Source: Urophycis tenuis
Taxonomy: Eukaryota > Chordata > Actinopteri > Gadiformes > Phycidae
DNA: 64,000 nt
Assembly: GCA_036785325.1 (NCBI GenBank)
Contig: JAXIVH010000006.1
Coordinates: 5,703,474-5,767,473, forward strand
Direction of reading: 5' to 3'
The stretch's first letter is position 1. Every line of letters begins with the position of its first letter. The notes under the pieces are model-generated. The model had not been told where the DNA came from and searched no databases. It worked only from the letters and a program-made list of their open reading frames with translations. Positions 27,270 to 64,000 of the stretch are shown here, piece after piece. The translations under genes and the position numbers were made by a program.

Positions 27270-28430
27270 TGAAGTTGTTCTTTGGACATTTTGAAATGAA
27301 ATGGTGAATGATGGGGGGTGATAGAGGAGAGAGAATGATTGAGGGATGATAGAGGAGAAACAATGATGGAGGGATGGTAGAGACAGAGCGATGGAGTGGC
27401 TTTAGAGGACAGACTGAATGATTGAAGAATAATGGGAGTCATTTTTGATAGATATGACATGCTACATTATATACAAGACTAGATCTCAACTTTGATCTCT
27501 AAATGTATGCATAGAAAGCTCAACCTCCTCCATTTCCTTATCTTAAAATAATTTATAACGACAGTACTTGATATATATAGTGATATATAACGATGTATAA
27601 GAATAATGCTTAAATATTTAAAAGAATACTACTTTCATGTAGCCTGCATGTAGCATGCAGCATGTAGCCAATTATTTGTAAGAGATAAAATTATGTATTA
27701 TTAACACTTTCATATGCAGTTCTTTGGAAGAATGATCCTTTAGTATAACATACGAATGAAATGTTAATGCTATATATATATTAATATAAAAGAAAAGACA
27801 AAATAGTAATTGAAACTGCTCCCACATTTGTCTTCAGGTTTCCCATTCCAGACCTGTATATGGCAGTAATGAGCAGCGCTGTCCATGGCTGCCATTTTGA
27901 AACAAAGGTTTAAGCTTGCGTTAAATAGTCCATCAATGTACGTCCTATGTCCTTTCCTAACCACTTTTCCTCAACCTTGACAGAGAACGTCATGAGGTCA
28001 AGGAAAGACATAGGAGTGGAAGGAGATTGTTCCGTCCCACAATGCCTTAGGCAATAGTCGGCCATGTTGGTCGTTCATAGGACCAACATGGCTGACTGTT
28101 GTTTTCATAAGACCAACATGGTCGGCTAATGTTTTCAAAAGAACATAGTAATTGGGTCATGCCGATATATGTGAGTGGAGAGGAGGGCGAGTGTGAGCAA
28201 CCATTCTAAAGGTGACATTTTGTTGAACATTTGTGATTTGGTGACCCATATTCATTGCTCTTACTCCAGGGAAGCTTGGTGATTAAGTTAAATATTTGAC
28301 AGGGTTGATTAATTTACACACAGGGCTCATGGCTCATGTAGGATACAACGTCAATACTGCTACAATGTTACTAAAAAACTACTTTCAGCAGTCTGTCTGA
28401 ACACTGGTTTCAACATGGCAGACATCCGTA
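27270..28430. other. Intergenic, no gene seen
   Basis: Between the convergent cxxc1 and MAGI genes. Low-complexity 'GATGGAGGGATGATAGAG' at 27300-27430; otherwise unique AT-rich DNA. 'GCCATGTTGGTC' and 'GACCAACATGGC' around 28060-28092 form a 12-base inverted repeat with a further copy at about 28110. Confidence 0.5.
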
Positions 28431-28439
28431 GTCACCTAG

Positions 28440-29030
28440 GGCTAACAACACCTGTAACAGCCTAACACCTGTAGTCACCTAACACCTGTAGCAGCCTGTA
28501 ACAGCCTAACACCTGTAGTCACCTAACACCTGTAACAGCCTAACACCTGTAGCAGCCTGTAACAGCCTAACACCTGTAGTCACCTAACACCTGTAACAGC
28601 CTAAAACCTGTAGTCACCTAACACCTGTAACAGCCTAACACCTGTAGTCATCTAACTAACACCTGTAACAGCCTAACACCTGTAGTCACCTAACACCTGT
28701 AGCAGCCTGTAACAGCCTAACACCTGTAGTCACCTAACGCCTGTAACAGCCTAACACCTGTAGTCACCTAACACCTGTAACAGCCTAAAACCTGTAGTCA
28801 CCTAACACCTGTAACAGCCTAAAACCTGTAGTCACCTAACACCTGTAACAGCCTAACACCTGTAGTCACCTAACACCTGTAACAGCCTAAAACCTGTAGT
28901 CACCTAACACCTGTAACAGCCTAACACCTGTAGTCACCTAACACCTGTAACAGCCTAACACCTGTAGCAGCCTGTAACAGCCTAACACCTGTAGCAGCCT
29001 GTAACAGCCTAACACCTGTAGTCACCAAAA
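28440..29030. repeat. 17-base minisatellite
   Basis: About 33 copies of a 17-base unit alternating between 'ACCTGTAACAGCCTAAC' and 'ACCTGTAGTCACCTAAC'. Confidence 0.93.
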
Positions 29031-29039
29031 ACATGACAA

Positions 29040-30330
29040 ATGACACTTTCAAGTTCAGTTTTTTTTTTTTTAATTTATATTATCATATATCAATCATCAT
29101 AATAATAATGTATACATGGCATAACAATAGCAAGTCATCTATTACCCAGTGATTAAAACTCCCTGGCTTAAGCAATCACAAACCATACAACAAAAATATC
29201 ATAAAACCAATATCACCGTTTGTAGAAAGCTGTACATCTGTGGTTGGTATTTACATCAGGACAAACACATATTATTCTAAAGCTTACAAACAATGTATGG
29301 CTACTGTATGGCTGTTCACTGTAAGGAAGTCCCGTCTGTCTTCCAGTCTGTATGTTTGTCTGTGTGCCTGTCTGTAGTGTAGTTGTAATGGTGAAAGGCC
29401 TAGATATGACTAGGGAGTGGTGAGGATGTGGGCTTAGAGGTGACTTGTGGAGTGTCTGTAGGGAGTGCTGATGTCTTGTTCTGGGCATGCACCTGGTCCA
29501 GGTTAGTTTGGCTCAAGTATGTCTGCTGCACGGCTGTTCTCTTACAACTGTCTGACTGGATAGCTTAGAACCTGTTTAGCTGGCTAAGTGACTGTTCTCG
29601 CTGGTTAACTGGCTTTGTGTTTTGTTGGCTATTTCGCTAGATAACCATTTAGCTCGCTAAATGTTTAGCTAACTCCGTGTTTAGCTTGCAAACTATTTAG
29701 CATAGTAGATAGTAAGCTGGCTATGTGGTGAGCTTGCTTACTGTTTCCCATTCTAATTCTTTAGTGTGCAAACTGAGAGAACTTTCTTCTTTCCACTTCT
29801 GTGAAATAAAATGTAAGAATCTGAAATTCTGGCTCGTCAAAATACACAGCCCTTACTGTGACACTTTGAGTGTGTGTGTGTGTGTGTGTGTGTTGTGTGT
29901 GCGCGCGTGCGGGCATGCGTGTAGGACGCAGGTTTGATTCCCTGAAGGGAGGGGCTGATGAGGCACTTGTTGTCTCCACTCTACTGCTGTATGGCTGTTG
30001 CTATGTAACTGGTCACCCAGCTGATATGTTGTCATGGTGACAAGAGAGGAGGCCTTGGCAAATGTCTGCCTCTAGGATTCAACAAGAATATCAAAAACAC
30101 CCGACGCAAGCAAATTATAACTCATAACCTTCCATCCTTGCATAAATTCATGAGCCTATATTGTTTTAAAAGGTGTCATGCTGTGGTAATAGTGATGAGG
30201 AGTCCGTCTCCTCCTGGAAGGGTTCAGGTGAGGAGTATTCTTCTTGTCACCTCTTGTCACCTCCACCTGGCTGACATCAGACACCTAGTCTTACTCCAGT
30301 ATCTTCTCTACCTGTTACAAGCCATCACTT
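29040..30330. other. Intergenic, no confident gene
   Basis: Holds 'GCTAGCTAACTG'-like loose repeats (29560-29740) and a (TG)n run at 29870. A GGTTCAG|GTGAGG donor-like site at 30225 has no matching exon that I can support. Confidence 0.45.
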
Positions 30331-30339
30331 TACCTCCTG

Positions 30340-30560
30340 CTCCTCCTCGCTGTTCCCTCCCTCCTTGTCTCCCTGCTCCTCCTCGCTGTTCCTCTCGCTC
30401 CCTGTCTCCCTGCTCCTCCTCGCTGGTCCTCTCCCTCCCTGTCTCCCTGCTCCTCCTCGCTGTTCCTCTCGCTCTCTGTCTCCCTGCTCCTCCTCGCTGG
30501 TCCTCTCCCTCCTTGTCTCCCTGCTCCTCCAGTCCTCGCTGTTCCTCTCTTTGCCCTCCT
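30340..30560. repeat. CTCCCTGCTCCTCCTCGCTG repeats
   Basis: About seven copies of a ~28-base unit of 'CTCCCTGCTCCTCCTCGCTG' plus 'TTCCTCTC'. Confidence 0.9.
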
Positions 30561-30623
30561 CCACTACCCTCTATTTTCGGCTGGAGATCTTGATGTCAGC
30601 AACGAGATCATTCTGGCAGCCAA

Positions 30624-31247
30624 TCAGAGAGACAGTCCACTGACTGACACCCGCCGTCTGAGCCGACTGTCAATCAGATCTTGTGTCAACCTGAGTGGGT
30701 GGGGCTCCAGCCAGGGGCCAGGGTGTTGCCAGGCCAACTCAGCGCTTGAACCCCCCCTCCTCTCAGACCCCACCTCTCCTGAATTGATGCTGGTTGCTGA
30801 TTGGCTAAACCTTGACTCGTCCAACGGCCCAAGGAAGTAGAAAGCTGCTTTCGGATTGGATGGTAAGACACGCTTTCTTTCTCTCTCTCTTTGTTGCCCT
30901 TTCTTTCTGTCTGTCCTCCCCCTTTCTGTTTCCTCCCTCCCCTCGCCCCCCGACTCCTCCCCCTCTCTCCCCAAGCTCCTCCTCTCGTGCCCCTCTTGCT
31001 CCTCCTCCACCTCGTCAAGGTCTAGATCGGGGACGCCACTCCTCCTTCTCCTCTCTGCTCCTCCTCTCTGCTGGGGGGGTGGAGTGCTCCTCCTCTCTGC
31101 TCCTCCTCTGAGCCGGAGGGGAGGAGTGCTCCTCCTCTCTGCGCCTCCTCTCTGCTGGGGGGGTGGAGTGCTCCTCCCCGACACTGAGGCCAGACTCTGC
31201 TCCTCCTGCTCCTCAAGGCCTTGGGGAGAGAAAGCTCCATGAGACAT
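30624..31247 (-). CDS. Unassigned long ORF, possible last exon of an unknown gene
   Basis: A 207-codon ORF on the - strand starts 'MSHGAFSPQGLEEQEEQ'. It has a tandem 'RSTPP..QRGGAER' repeat (about 25-75), a charged Arg/Glu region, then 'AAFYFLGPLDESRFSQ' and a C-terminus ending 'RRRVSVSGLSL'. I do not recognise it. The opposite strand is also open here (a frame with 'LDVSNEIILAANQRDSPLTD' ends at the TAG at 30838-30840), and much of the sequence is low-complexity, so it may be chance. No splice-supported partner was found. Confidence 0.22.
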   Translation of the reverse strand: MSHGAFSPQGLEEQEEQSLASVSGRSTPPPQQRGGAERRSTPPLRLRGGAERRSTPPPQQRGGAERRRRSGVPDLDLDEVEEEQEGHERRSLGREGEESGGEGREETERGRTDRKKGQQRERERKRVLPSNPKAAFYFLGPLDESRFSQSATSINSGEVGSERRGGSSAELAWQHPGPWLEPHPLRLTQDLIDSRLRRRVSVSGLSL

Positions 31248-31299
31248 CTTCCAGTCACTGAGCTGCCTCTCACGGCTGCTCGCCTTACCTCGGCTGGTA

Positions 31300-31600
31300 T
31301 AACCTGCATACTATGTTCTAACCTAGCATCATCAAGCTACCTCGTATAATCTGCTATATTATAGTATAATCTATCATAATCTAGTATAATCTGATATATT
31401 ATGGTATCTAATCCATCCTAATCTAGTATAATCTGCTATACTATGGTATCTAATCTATCATAATCAAGTATAATCTGATATATTGTCATCTAATCTAGTA
31501 TAATCTATCCTAGTATAATAGAGTTTATAGTTTAGTTTAGTTTTATCTTGTATTATCTAGTATAATGCAGTATTTTATGCTATAGTCTAATCTATTCTAC
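31300..31600. repeat. TATAATCTGATATATTATGG repeats
   Basis: Loose tandem copies of 'TATAATCTGATATATTATGG' plus 'TATCTAATCTATC', AT-rich, with no coding signal. Confidence 0.8.
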
Positions 31601-31769
31601 TACAGCCAGAACTGCAATCACAATTTCACTAACTACAATGACAAACACTCACACACACAATGCACCATGCTGTTACCTGGGCACCACTGATGGGGGTGAA
31701 AAGGTCTGTTTTGAGCGATGAGTATGAAGAGGCAGACAGGTTGGAGCCACAGACAGAATGGAATGACAG

Positions 31770-32200
31770 TAGGAAGAATGAAAGGAAAGACTGGATGGAA
31801 GGACAGACAGGGTGGAAGGACAGACAGGGTGGAAGGACAGACAGGACCAACCGGGTGTTGTCTGTGCGTCCAATCACGTAGAAGCAGGGCTCCCCTTGTT
31901 TGGAGTTAGTCATACAGAGAGATAGACTGGACAGCTCCACTAGAGAGAGACAGACAGGTTCACGAGAGAGAGACAGGCTCGCTAGAGGCCGACAGGTTCA
32001 CCAGAGAAAGGCAGATAGACAGGATCACTGGATAGACAAGACAGGTTCATTAGAGATAAACAGATGGACAAGTTTACTAGAGAAGCAGACACATTGACAA
32101 GGGAGACAGGTTCACTAGAGACAGACAGACAGACAGACAGCTTCACCAGAGAGACAGAACAGGTTCACAGGGGAGAGACAGGAGAGACAGAGACGCAGGG
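31770..32200. repeat. GACAGGTTCACTAGAGAGA repeats
   Basis: Loose tandem copies of 'GACAGGTTCACTAGAGAGA' and 'GGAAGGACAGACAGGGT' beyond the MAGI 3' end. Part may lie in its 3' UTR. Confidence 0.8.
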
Positions 32201-32270
32201 AGCCAAATCAAAATACGAAAGTGTGAGTGTGTGGGTGTTTGTGTGTGTTACATATGTATTATACATATAG

Positions 32271-42182
<9,912 letters not shown>

Positions 42183-42189
42183 GGCGGCT

Positions 42190-42570
42190 CACCTGGAAGC
42201 AGGACAGATAAGGCGTTACCACAGTTAGCACAACGTTCAGACCTCAGAGCTGTTAACCACGGACCCCAAGGGCCGCGTTCATTTAGCTGAGCAGCTCACT
42301 CCAGTATTCGCCTTCCAGAGACCTGCGGTCGGCACCTCCGGGCCCCCGAGGCATAGTGGTGTGGTATCGGAGAACCACACACTCACACACACACTCACAC
42401 ACACACTCACACAAACACTTTCATACTACCCACACAGTGACACCAGTGAGAGAAACCAGCTACAGGTGTCTGTGGAGGGTGTTGAGGAATGTGTGGTTCT
42501 ATTCTGTGCTGCTGCTGAGTCAACATGAACTTAGATCTCTCTCTTCACAAGAACACTAATGATTAACCCA
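42190..42570. other. Upstream region of the MAGI gene
   Basis: 5' flank of the MAGI start at 42182. GC-richer DNA at 42240-42360 and 'CACACACACTCACA' runs. No convincing TATA box. Confidence 0.35.
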
Positions 42571-42579
42571 AAGTACCAC

Positions 42580-42696
42580 ACACACAAACACACACATGCA
42601 CGCACGCACACATGCACGCAAGCACGCATGCAAACATGCATGCACGCACACACGCATGCACGCACGCACACACACACACACACGCACATGCACACG

Positions 42697-42740
<44 letters not shown>
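42580..42740. repeat. (CA)n/(GCAC)n microsatellite
   Basis: Alternating purine-pyrimidine repeat including 'CGCGCGCGCACACA', prone to Z-DNA. Confidence 0.95.
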
Positions 42741-42742
<2 letters not shown>

Positions 42743-42899
42743 AACCTAGCACACCCTGCTATTTTCATGATGCATTCACATACACACCTTTAACAGCCAA
42801 CACCACTCTAACCTGGAGTTGTTCTCAGGAACCATTCAAACTGAGACTTTTGGTTTGGGAACCAACCTGACTCTACATTAATAAACCTCCTGCAGAATA

Positions 42900-43410
42900 A
42901 TATACCATCCTATGTCATAACATCACTCTGATACAGTAATATCACTTCTACTATAAAGCAATATACCTCCTCCTTTACAGTAATATGCCTCCTTCTATAC
43001 AGTAATATGACTCCGATTCAGTAATATACCTTCTTTACAGTAATATACCTCCTCCTTTACAGTAATATACCTCCTCCTTTACAGTAATATGCCTCCTATT
43101 CCGTAATATACCTCCTCCTATACAGTAATATGCCTCCCATTCAGTAACATACCTCCTTTACAGTAATATGCCTCCTATTCAGTAACATACCTTCTTTACA
43201 GTAATATACCACCTCCTATACAGTAATATGCCTCCTATTGAGTAACATACCTTCTTTACAGTAATATACCTACTATTCAGTCATGTACCTCCTCCTATAC
43301 AGTAATATGCCTCCTAGTCAGTAATTTATCTCCTATACTTCCTCCTATTCAGTCACATACCTCATATACAGCAATATACCTAATATACAGCAATATACCA
43401 CCCCGTATAG
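42900..43410. repeat. TACAGTAATATACCTCCTCC minisatellite
   Basis: About 20 copies of a ~22-base unit with frequent length changes. Confidence 0.92.
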
Positions 43411-43419
43411 TTATTTACC

Positions 43420-44011
43420 AGATGTATTCCAGGGGGAGTATCAGGAGCCGTAGTAAAGGGGTACAGAGCAGGAGAATCAGGAGCCGTAGTAAAGGGGTAC
43501 AGAGCTCAGGAGGAGTGTCAGGAGGTAGGAGTAGGAGCATCATGGGTGAATCTAGGATAAGGGGGTGGTGTAAACACTGCTTCTCAACCGCACATGGTCC
43601 TGATGGAGTCAACATCCTCTCCCCGGTCGGTTTCTCCAGTACCAGACTGAGCTAAGACCCCGCTAACCCTCCGCTAACCCCCCGCTAACCCTCCGCTAAC
43701 CCTCCCTAACCGAGCGGAGGGAACAATACAGCAGTGTGTGAGCCGCGCTACGGCGCAAGATGTGCTGACGGCAGCGATACGAAGCGACAACCTCCCGCAC
43801 ACAAACCTTCACCCCTTTCACACACACATACACACATACACGCAAACACACACACTAACACCATGAGGAACATCATGAGGAACATCATGAGGAACGTTAT
43901 GGAGGACATGGCTTCACCTACCGTCATTCTGCCTGCTTCAACCGAGACGCTCTCTCTCTCGCTCTCTGCATCTCTGTCTCTCTCTCTCCCTCCCTCTCTC
44001 CCCCTCCCTCC

Positions 44012-44042
<31 letters not shown>

Positions 44043-44053
44043 CCTCCCTCCCT

Positions 44054-44130
<77 letters not shown>

Positions 44131-44221
44131 CCTCTCCCTCTCTCTCTGCAGGTAATCCAAACCAATGACAGCTCTAGACAGTCAGTAGTAGCCGCAGAGT
44201 AGATTGGTAGTAGCCCAGCCG

Positions 44222-44304
<83 letters not shown>

Positions 44305-44640
44305 GTGATGTTAATGGACTCTCGTGACAGAACATCTCGCGATGATGCATCAATCAATCAATCAATCAATCAAAGATACCTATGCATTATGAGATCTATC
44401 TCATATTAACAATATGAGATAGATCTCATAATACGATCCGATCTACCCATGTGTATCTATTGTAATGATAATGATCCCCTCTCGAGTAACACTATAATAA
44501 TCTCATAATAATCTAGAATCTCTTGCGGTAACACCTACTATAAGGATGAGCTACCAACTCCTACCAGGCGGGGGCGGTGCAGGTCAACTTGAAACCCTGA
44601 GCTGTCGTGGTCGTGATGTCATGGATGTCACACACTAATT
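43420..44640. other. Intergenic between divergent MAGI and cacna1f
   Basis: Contains two copies of 'AGGAGCCGTAGTAAAGGGGT' (43440-43500), 'GCTAACCCTCC' repeats (43660-43710), a CT tract (43940-44150), a (TG)n tract (44225-44303) and a perfect hairpin (44386-44432). No gene. Confidence 0.55.
44386..44432. repeat. Perfect 22-base inverted repeat with 3-base loop
   Basis: The arms start 'ATTATGAGATCTATCTCATA' and 'AATATGAGATAGATCTCATA' and pair over all 22 bases around AAC. Each arm is itself almost palindromic around AGATCT. Confidence 0.9.
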
Positions 44641-44699
44641 TAGACAACACAGCACCAATCGCCAAAAACACTGACGTATTTGAACTCAATTGTTATTAA

Positions 44700-44752
44700 T
44701 CATAATATATTGTTATCTTAAAGGGAGAGAGGGAGAGAGACATAGAGAGAGA

Positions 44753-44847
<95 letters not shown>

Positions 44848-44870
44848 GAGAGAGAGGGGAGAGGGAGAGA
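44700..44870. repeat. (GA)n microsatellite
   Basis: GA repeat with a G10 run near 44840. Confidence 0.95.
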
Positions 44871-45019
44871 GGGATTATAAACGGTTTAATATTGAAGCTT
44901 AATTCATCACACACACGCTGGGGGAGTATGTGTAATCTCAATAGAAAGATATCTGCGGTTGAATGCAGAATCTGTTGGCAAAGGGACAAGATTTTGGTAT
45001 CGGAAGCCGTTTGTACTCA

Positions 45020-45330
45020 TATCATATTCATCAATCACGCTTACCATCAATCACGCTTACCATCCATCACGCTTACCATCAATCATGCTTATAATCAATC
45101 ACACTTAACATCAATCACGCTTATCATCAATCACGCTTATCATCAATCACACTTAACATCAATCACGCGTATCATCAATCACGCTTATCATCAATCACGC
45201 TTACCTCACACTTACCATCAATCACGCCTATTATCAATCACACTTATCAATCATGCTTATTATCAATCACACTTAACATCAATCACGCTTAACATCAATC
45301 ACGCTTATCATCAATCACGCTCGAGTGGGC
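45020..45330. repeat. ATCAATCACGCTTACC minisatellite
   Basis: About 18 copies of a 17-base unit 'CATCAATCACGCTTAC'. Confidence 0.93.
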
Positions 45331-45394
45331 TTTGGTTGGATGTGGTTAAACATTCCTACAGTCCGAGTCTTGGAACCCAGACCCTGAAACATAC

Positions 45395-46190
45395 TGACCA
45401 GGTACAGACTAGAGGAACACACTGACCAGGTCCAGAGGAACACACTGACCAGGTACAGAGGAACACACTGACCAGGTACAGACTAGAGGAACACACTGAC
45501 CAGGTACAGACTAGAGGAACACACTGACCAGGTCCAGAGGAATACACTGGCAGGTACAGACTAAGGAACACACTGACCAGGTACAGACTAGAGGAACACA
45601 CTGACCAGGTACAGACTAGAGGAAAACACTGACCAGGTACAGAGGAAAACACTGACCAGGTACAGAGGAACACACTGACCAGGTACAGACTAGAGGAACA
45701 CACTGACCAGGTACAGACTAGAGGAACACACTGACCAGGTCCAGAGGAACACAATGACCAGGTACAGACTAGAGGAACACACTGACCAGGTACAGACTAG
45801 AGGAACACACTGACCAGGTCCAGAGGAACACAATGACCAGGTACAGACTAGAGGAACACACTGACCAGGTACAGACTAGAGGAACACACTGACCAGGTAC
45901 AGACTAGAGGAACACAATGACCAGGTACAGACTAGAGGAACACACTGACCAGGTACAGACTAGAGGAACACACTGACCAGGTACAGACTAGAGGAACACA
46001 ATGACCAGGTACAGACTAGAGGAACACACTGACCAGGTACAGACTAGAGGAACACACTGACCAGGTACAGACTAGAGGAACACACTGACCAGGTCCAGAG
46101 GAACACACTGACCAGGTACAGACTAGAGGAACACAATGACCAGGTACAGACTAGAGGAACACTCTGACCAGGTCCAGACTACTGACCAGG
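45395..46190. repeat. 28-base minisatellite
   Basis: About 30 copies of 'GACCAGGTACAGACTAGAGG' plus 'AACACACT'; some units lack 'TACAGACTA'. Confidence 0.95.
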
Positions 46191-46249
46191 ACCTGTCCAG
46201 TGAAGCTGGGAGGCATGGCTTCCTGCTATAGGGAGTTGATGGTCAGCTG

Positions 46250-46688
46250 TCTCTTGACATGACCGTGACTCTCATTGAATGTTTCTGCTCAAACCAACGG
46301 TCAGGTTTGCTTGTCCAAGCAGAACGTTGCAGAGATGAAGATTGTTTAATAAAAATGTTAAAAGAGTCAATACGAGTACAGAACACGTTGGTTAGTCTAG
46401 ATCAGCGTGGGAACGGTTCGCTATTGTTTTTTTTGTTTTTTCTGGTGATCAGCTTTCAGGTAGAGCACACTTTCAATTATTCTGTCCTGTTCTGGGCCCT
46501 CCAGAATATCCAGATGGGTCCTGTCTCTCATCGTGCCCAGAGACACAGCAGGGCACAGCAAGTGGCAATATTCTGGTCCCTTCCCACTGGCCTCATGCAA
46601 AGGTGAGTAAGGTGCTCCCACTAGAGAGCAGACTGGTGACTAACCTCATAGATACTCTCTCTATATGTAAGAGCATGTGTGTATACAG

Positions 46689-46690
<2 letters not shown>
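46250..46690. other. Intergenic, no gene seen
   Basis: A 115-codon ORF (46259-46606) has no recognisable domain, homopolymer-like 'FFLFFL' and no splice context. Confidence 0.4.
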
Positions 46691-46728
<38 letters not shown>

Positions 46729-46729
46729 A

Positions 46730-46778
<49 letters not shown>

Positions 46779-46785
46779 GATACAG
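46690..46785. repeat. (AC)n(TA)n compound microsatellite
   Basis: CA repeat followed by TA repeat, directly next to the dispersed repeat at 46790. Confidence 0.95.
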
Positions 46786-46789
46786 AAAA

Positions 46790-46912
46790 GTGGGGGGAAA
46801 TGATTCTATCTGCACTTTGCACATTCACCAATATCTGGTGGGGTTTTGTTTTCTCAAAAATGTGACTTTCTTGTGATAGAAGGTTTTGCTCCCATCGATA
46901 TGTAACAATATG
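46790..46912. repeat. Dispersed repeat, second copy at 1.3 kb
   Basis: Shares 'ATCTGCACTTTGCA', 'TTTTGTTTTCTCAA', 'AGGTTTTGCTC' and 'GATATGTAAC' with 1300-1570 in the same order and orientation, but lacks the 100-base spacer found there. Confidence 0.65.
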
Positions 46913-47302
46913 ATAACTAAAAGAATAGAACAGAATGGCTTCACTTGTGGTCTGTGACCAGCCATCCTACTGTGTGTGTGTCTACATCAATCTATATAAA
47001 TATAGATCTAAATGACTGTCCATCCCCATCATCCTGGTGCTCGCTGGTTAATCCCGGGGATGCTGTGGACCAGAGCTCCGCCCGCTGCTCAGGACCAAAC
47101 GGCTGGGAACTTGGCTAAGGAACTCTGTTGGAACCGAAGGATGCCGATGTTAGCCCAACTAGTTCTATTCCTGGATCTGACTTTGTTTTAAGATGTCAAC
47201 GCGATGAGAGGACTCCGCGGGGACAAGGAAGGATGAACATGGGATTTGATTTCATTATTAACATGTGATTTTTTTTATTTATCGACAGCGCGCATCGGAA
47301 GG

Positions 47303-63802
<16,500 letters not shown>

Positions 63803-64000
63803 GTATGACCACGCCCCTTGCATTACAGCCACACCCCTTGCATTGTAGCCACACCCCCGCTATGGCTGCCACACCTGCTCTAATGTAGCCACGCCCCTTT
63901 CAGCTCAACCACAATTACATAATTGGGTTATGGGTCTATGACACACATGTCTATATTGCATTACAAACATACTTATAATGAATGCATTATCATCTATTTA
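63803..64000 (+). other. cacna1f: cacna1f intron at window edge
   Basis: Starts with donor GTATGA after 'TPEECK'. It has short 'GCAGCCACACCCC'-like repeats. The domain III pore and all of domain IV lie beyond the window. Confidence 0.8.

Noticed and set aside
30138..30593. + strand ORF rich in Leu/Ser/Pro
   Set aside because: Mostly translation of the CTCCCTGCTCCTCCTC repeat.
46259..46606. 115-codon ORF upstream of cacna1f
   Set aside because: No domain, no splice context, and a poly-T-derived 'FFLFFL' run; not supported as a gene.

Overview
The window is vertebrate nuclear DNA, almost certainly from a ray-finned fish. It has intron-rich genes with GT-AG splicing, tRNA-derived SINEs ending in the 'AAGTCGCTTTGGA..AAAGCGTCTGCTAAATG' tail common in teleosts, several LINE relics and an extreme load of micro- and minisatellites. 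The species cannot be named from sequence alone. One 200-N assembly gap lies at 3603-3802.

Layout, left to right: (1) 1-3060, repeats and a long purine-rich tract. (2) 3067-9455 (+), a MiT/TFE bHLH-leucine-zipper factor, best read as tfe3. (3) 11038-13208 (-), a four-exon MyoD family inhibitor (I-mfa domain) gene, tail-to-tail with tfe3. (4) 13.8-16.0 kb, LINE 3' ends in opposite orientations. (5) 16328-26338 (+), a 14-exon cxxc1 (CFP1) gene whose introns hold four large tandem arrays and a 1.47-kb inverted-repeat element. (6) 27.3-32.2 kb, mostly repeats plus one unassigned long ORF. (7) 32271-42182 (-), a 20-exon full-length MAGI scaffold at the position where human Xp11.23 has the reduced gene MAGIX. 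(8) 42.2-47.3 kb, repeats. (9) 47303 to beyond 64000 (+), the first 27 coding exons (about 1025 residues) of an L-type calcium channel alpha-1 subunit, most likely cacna1f. I rebuilt these models by hand from splice sites and reading phase. The mdfi-like, cxxc1, MAGI and cacna1f models close in phase at every junction; the tfe3 5' end does not.

The genes do not form a pathway; they form a conserved block. TFE3, MAGIX and CACNA1F lie together on human Xp11.23. The I-mfa gene beside tfe3 mirrors TFEB-MDFI, TFEC-MDFIC and MITF-MDFIC2 in human, so it looks like the fourth member of that paired set, absent beside human TFE3. cxxc1 is an extra gene relative to the human block.

The most unusual signal is a class of tandem arrays that begin at, or copy, exon-intron boundaries. 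In cxxc1 and cacna1f at least seven junctions (four 5' splice sites, two 3' splice sites and one stop codon) show it: the unit carries the end or start of the exon together with its splice site, repeated 2 to about 35 times, or the array edge coincides exactly with the splice site. These introns therefore hold long ladders of decoy splice sites.
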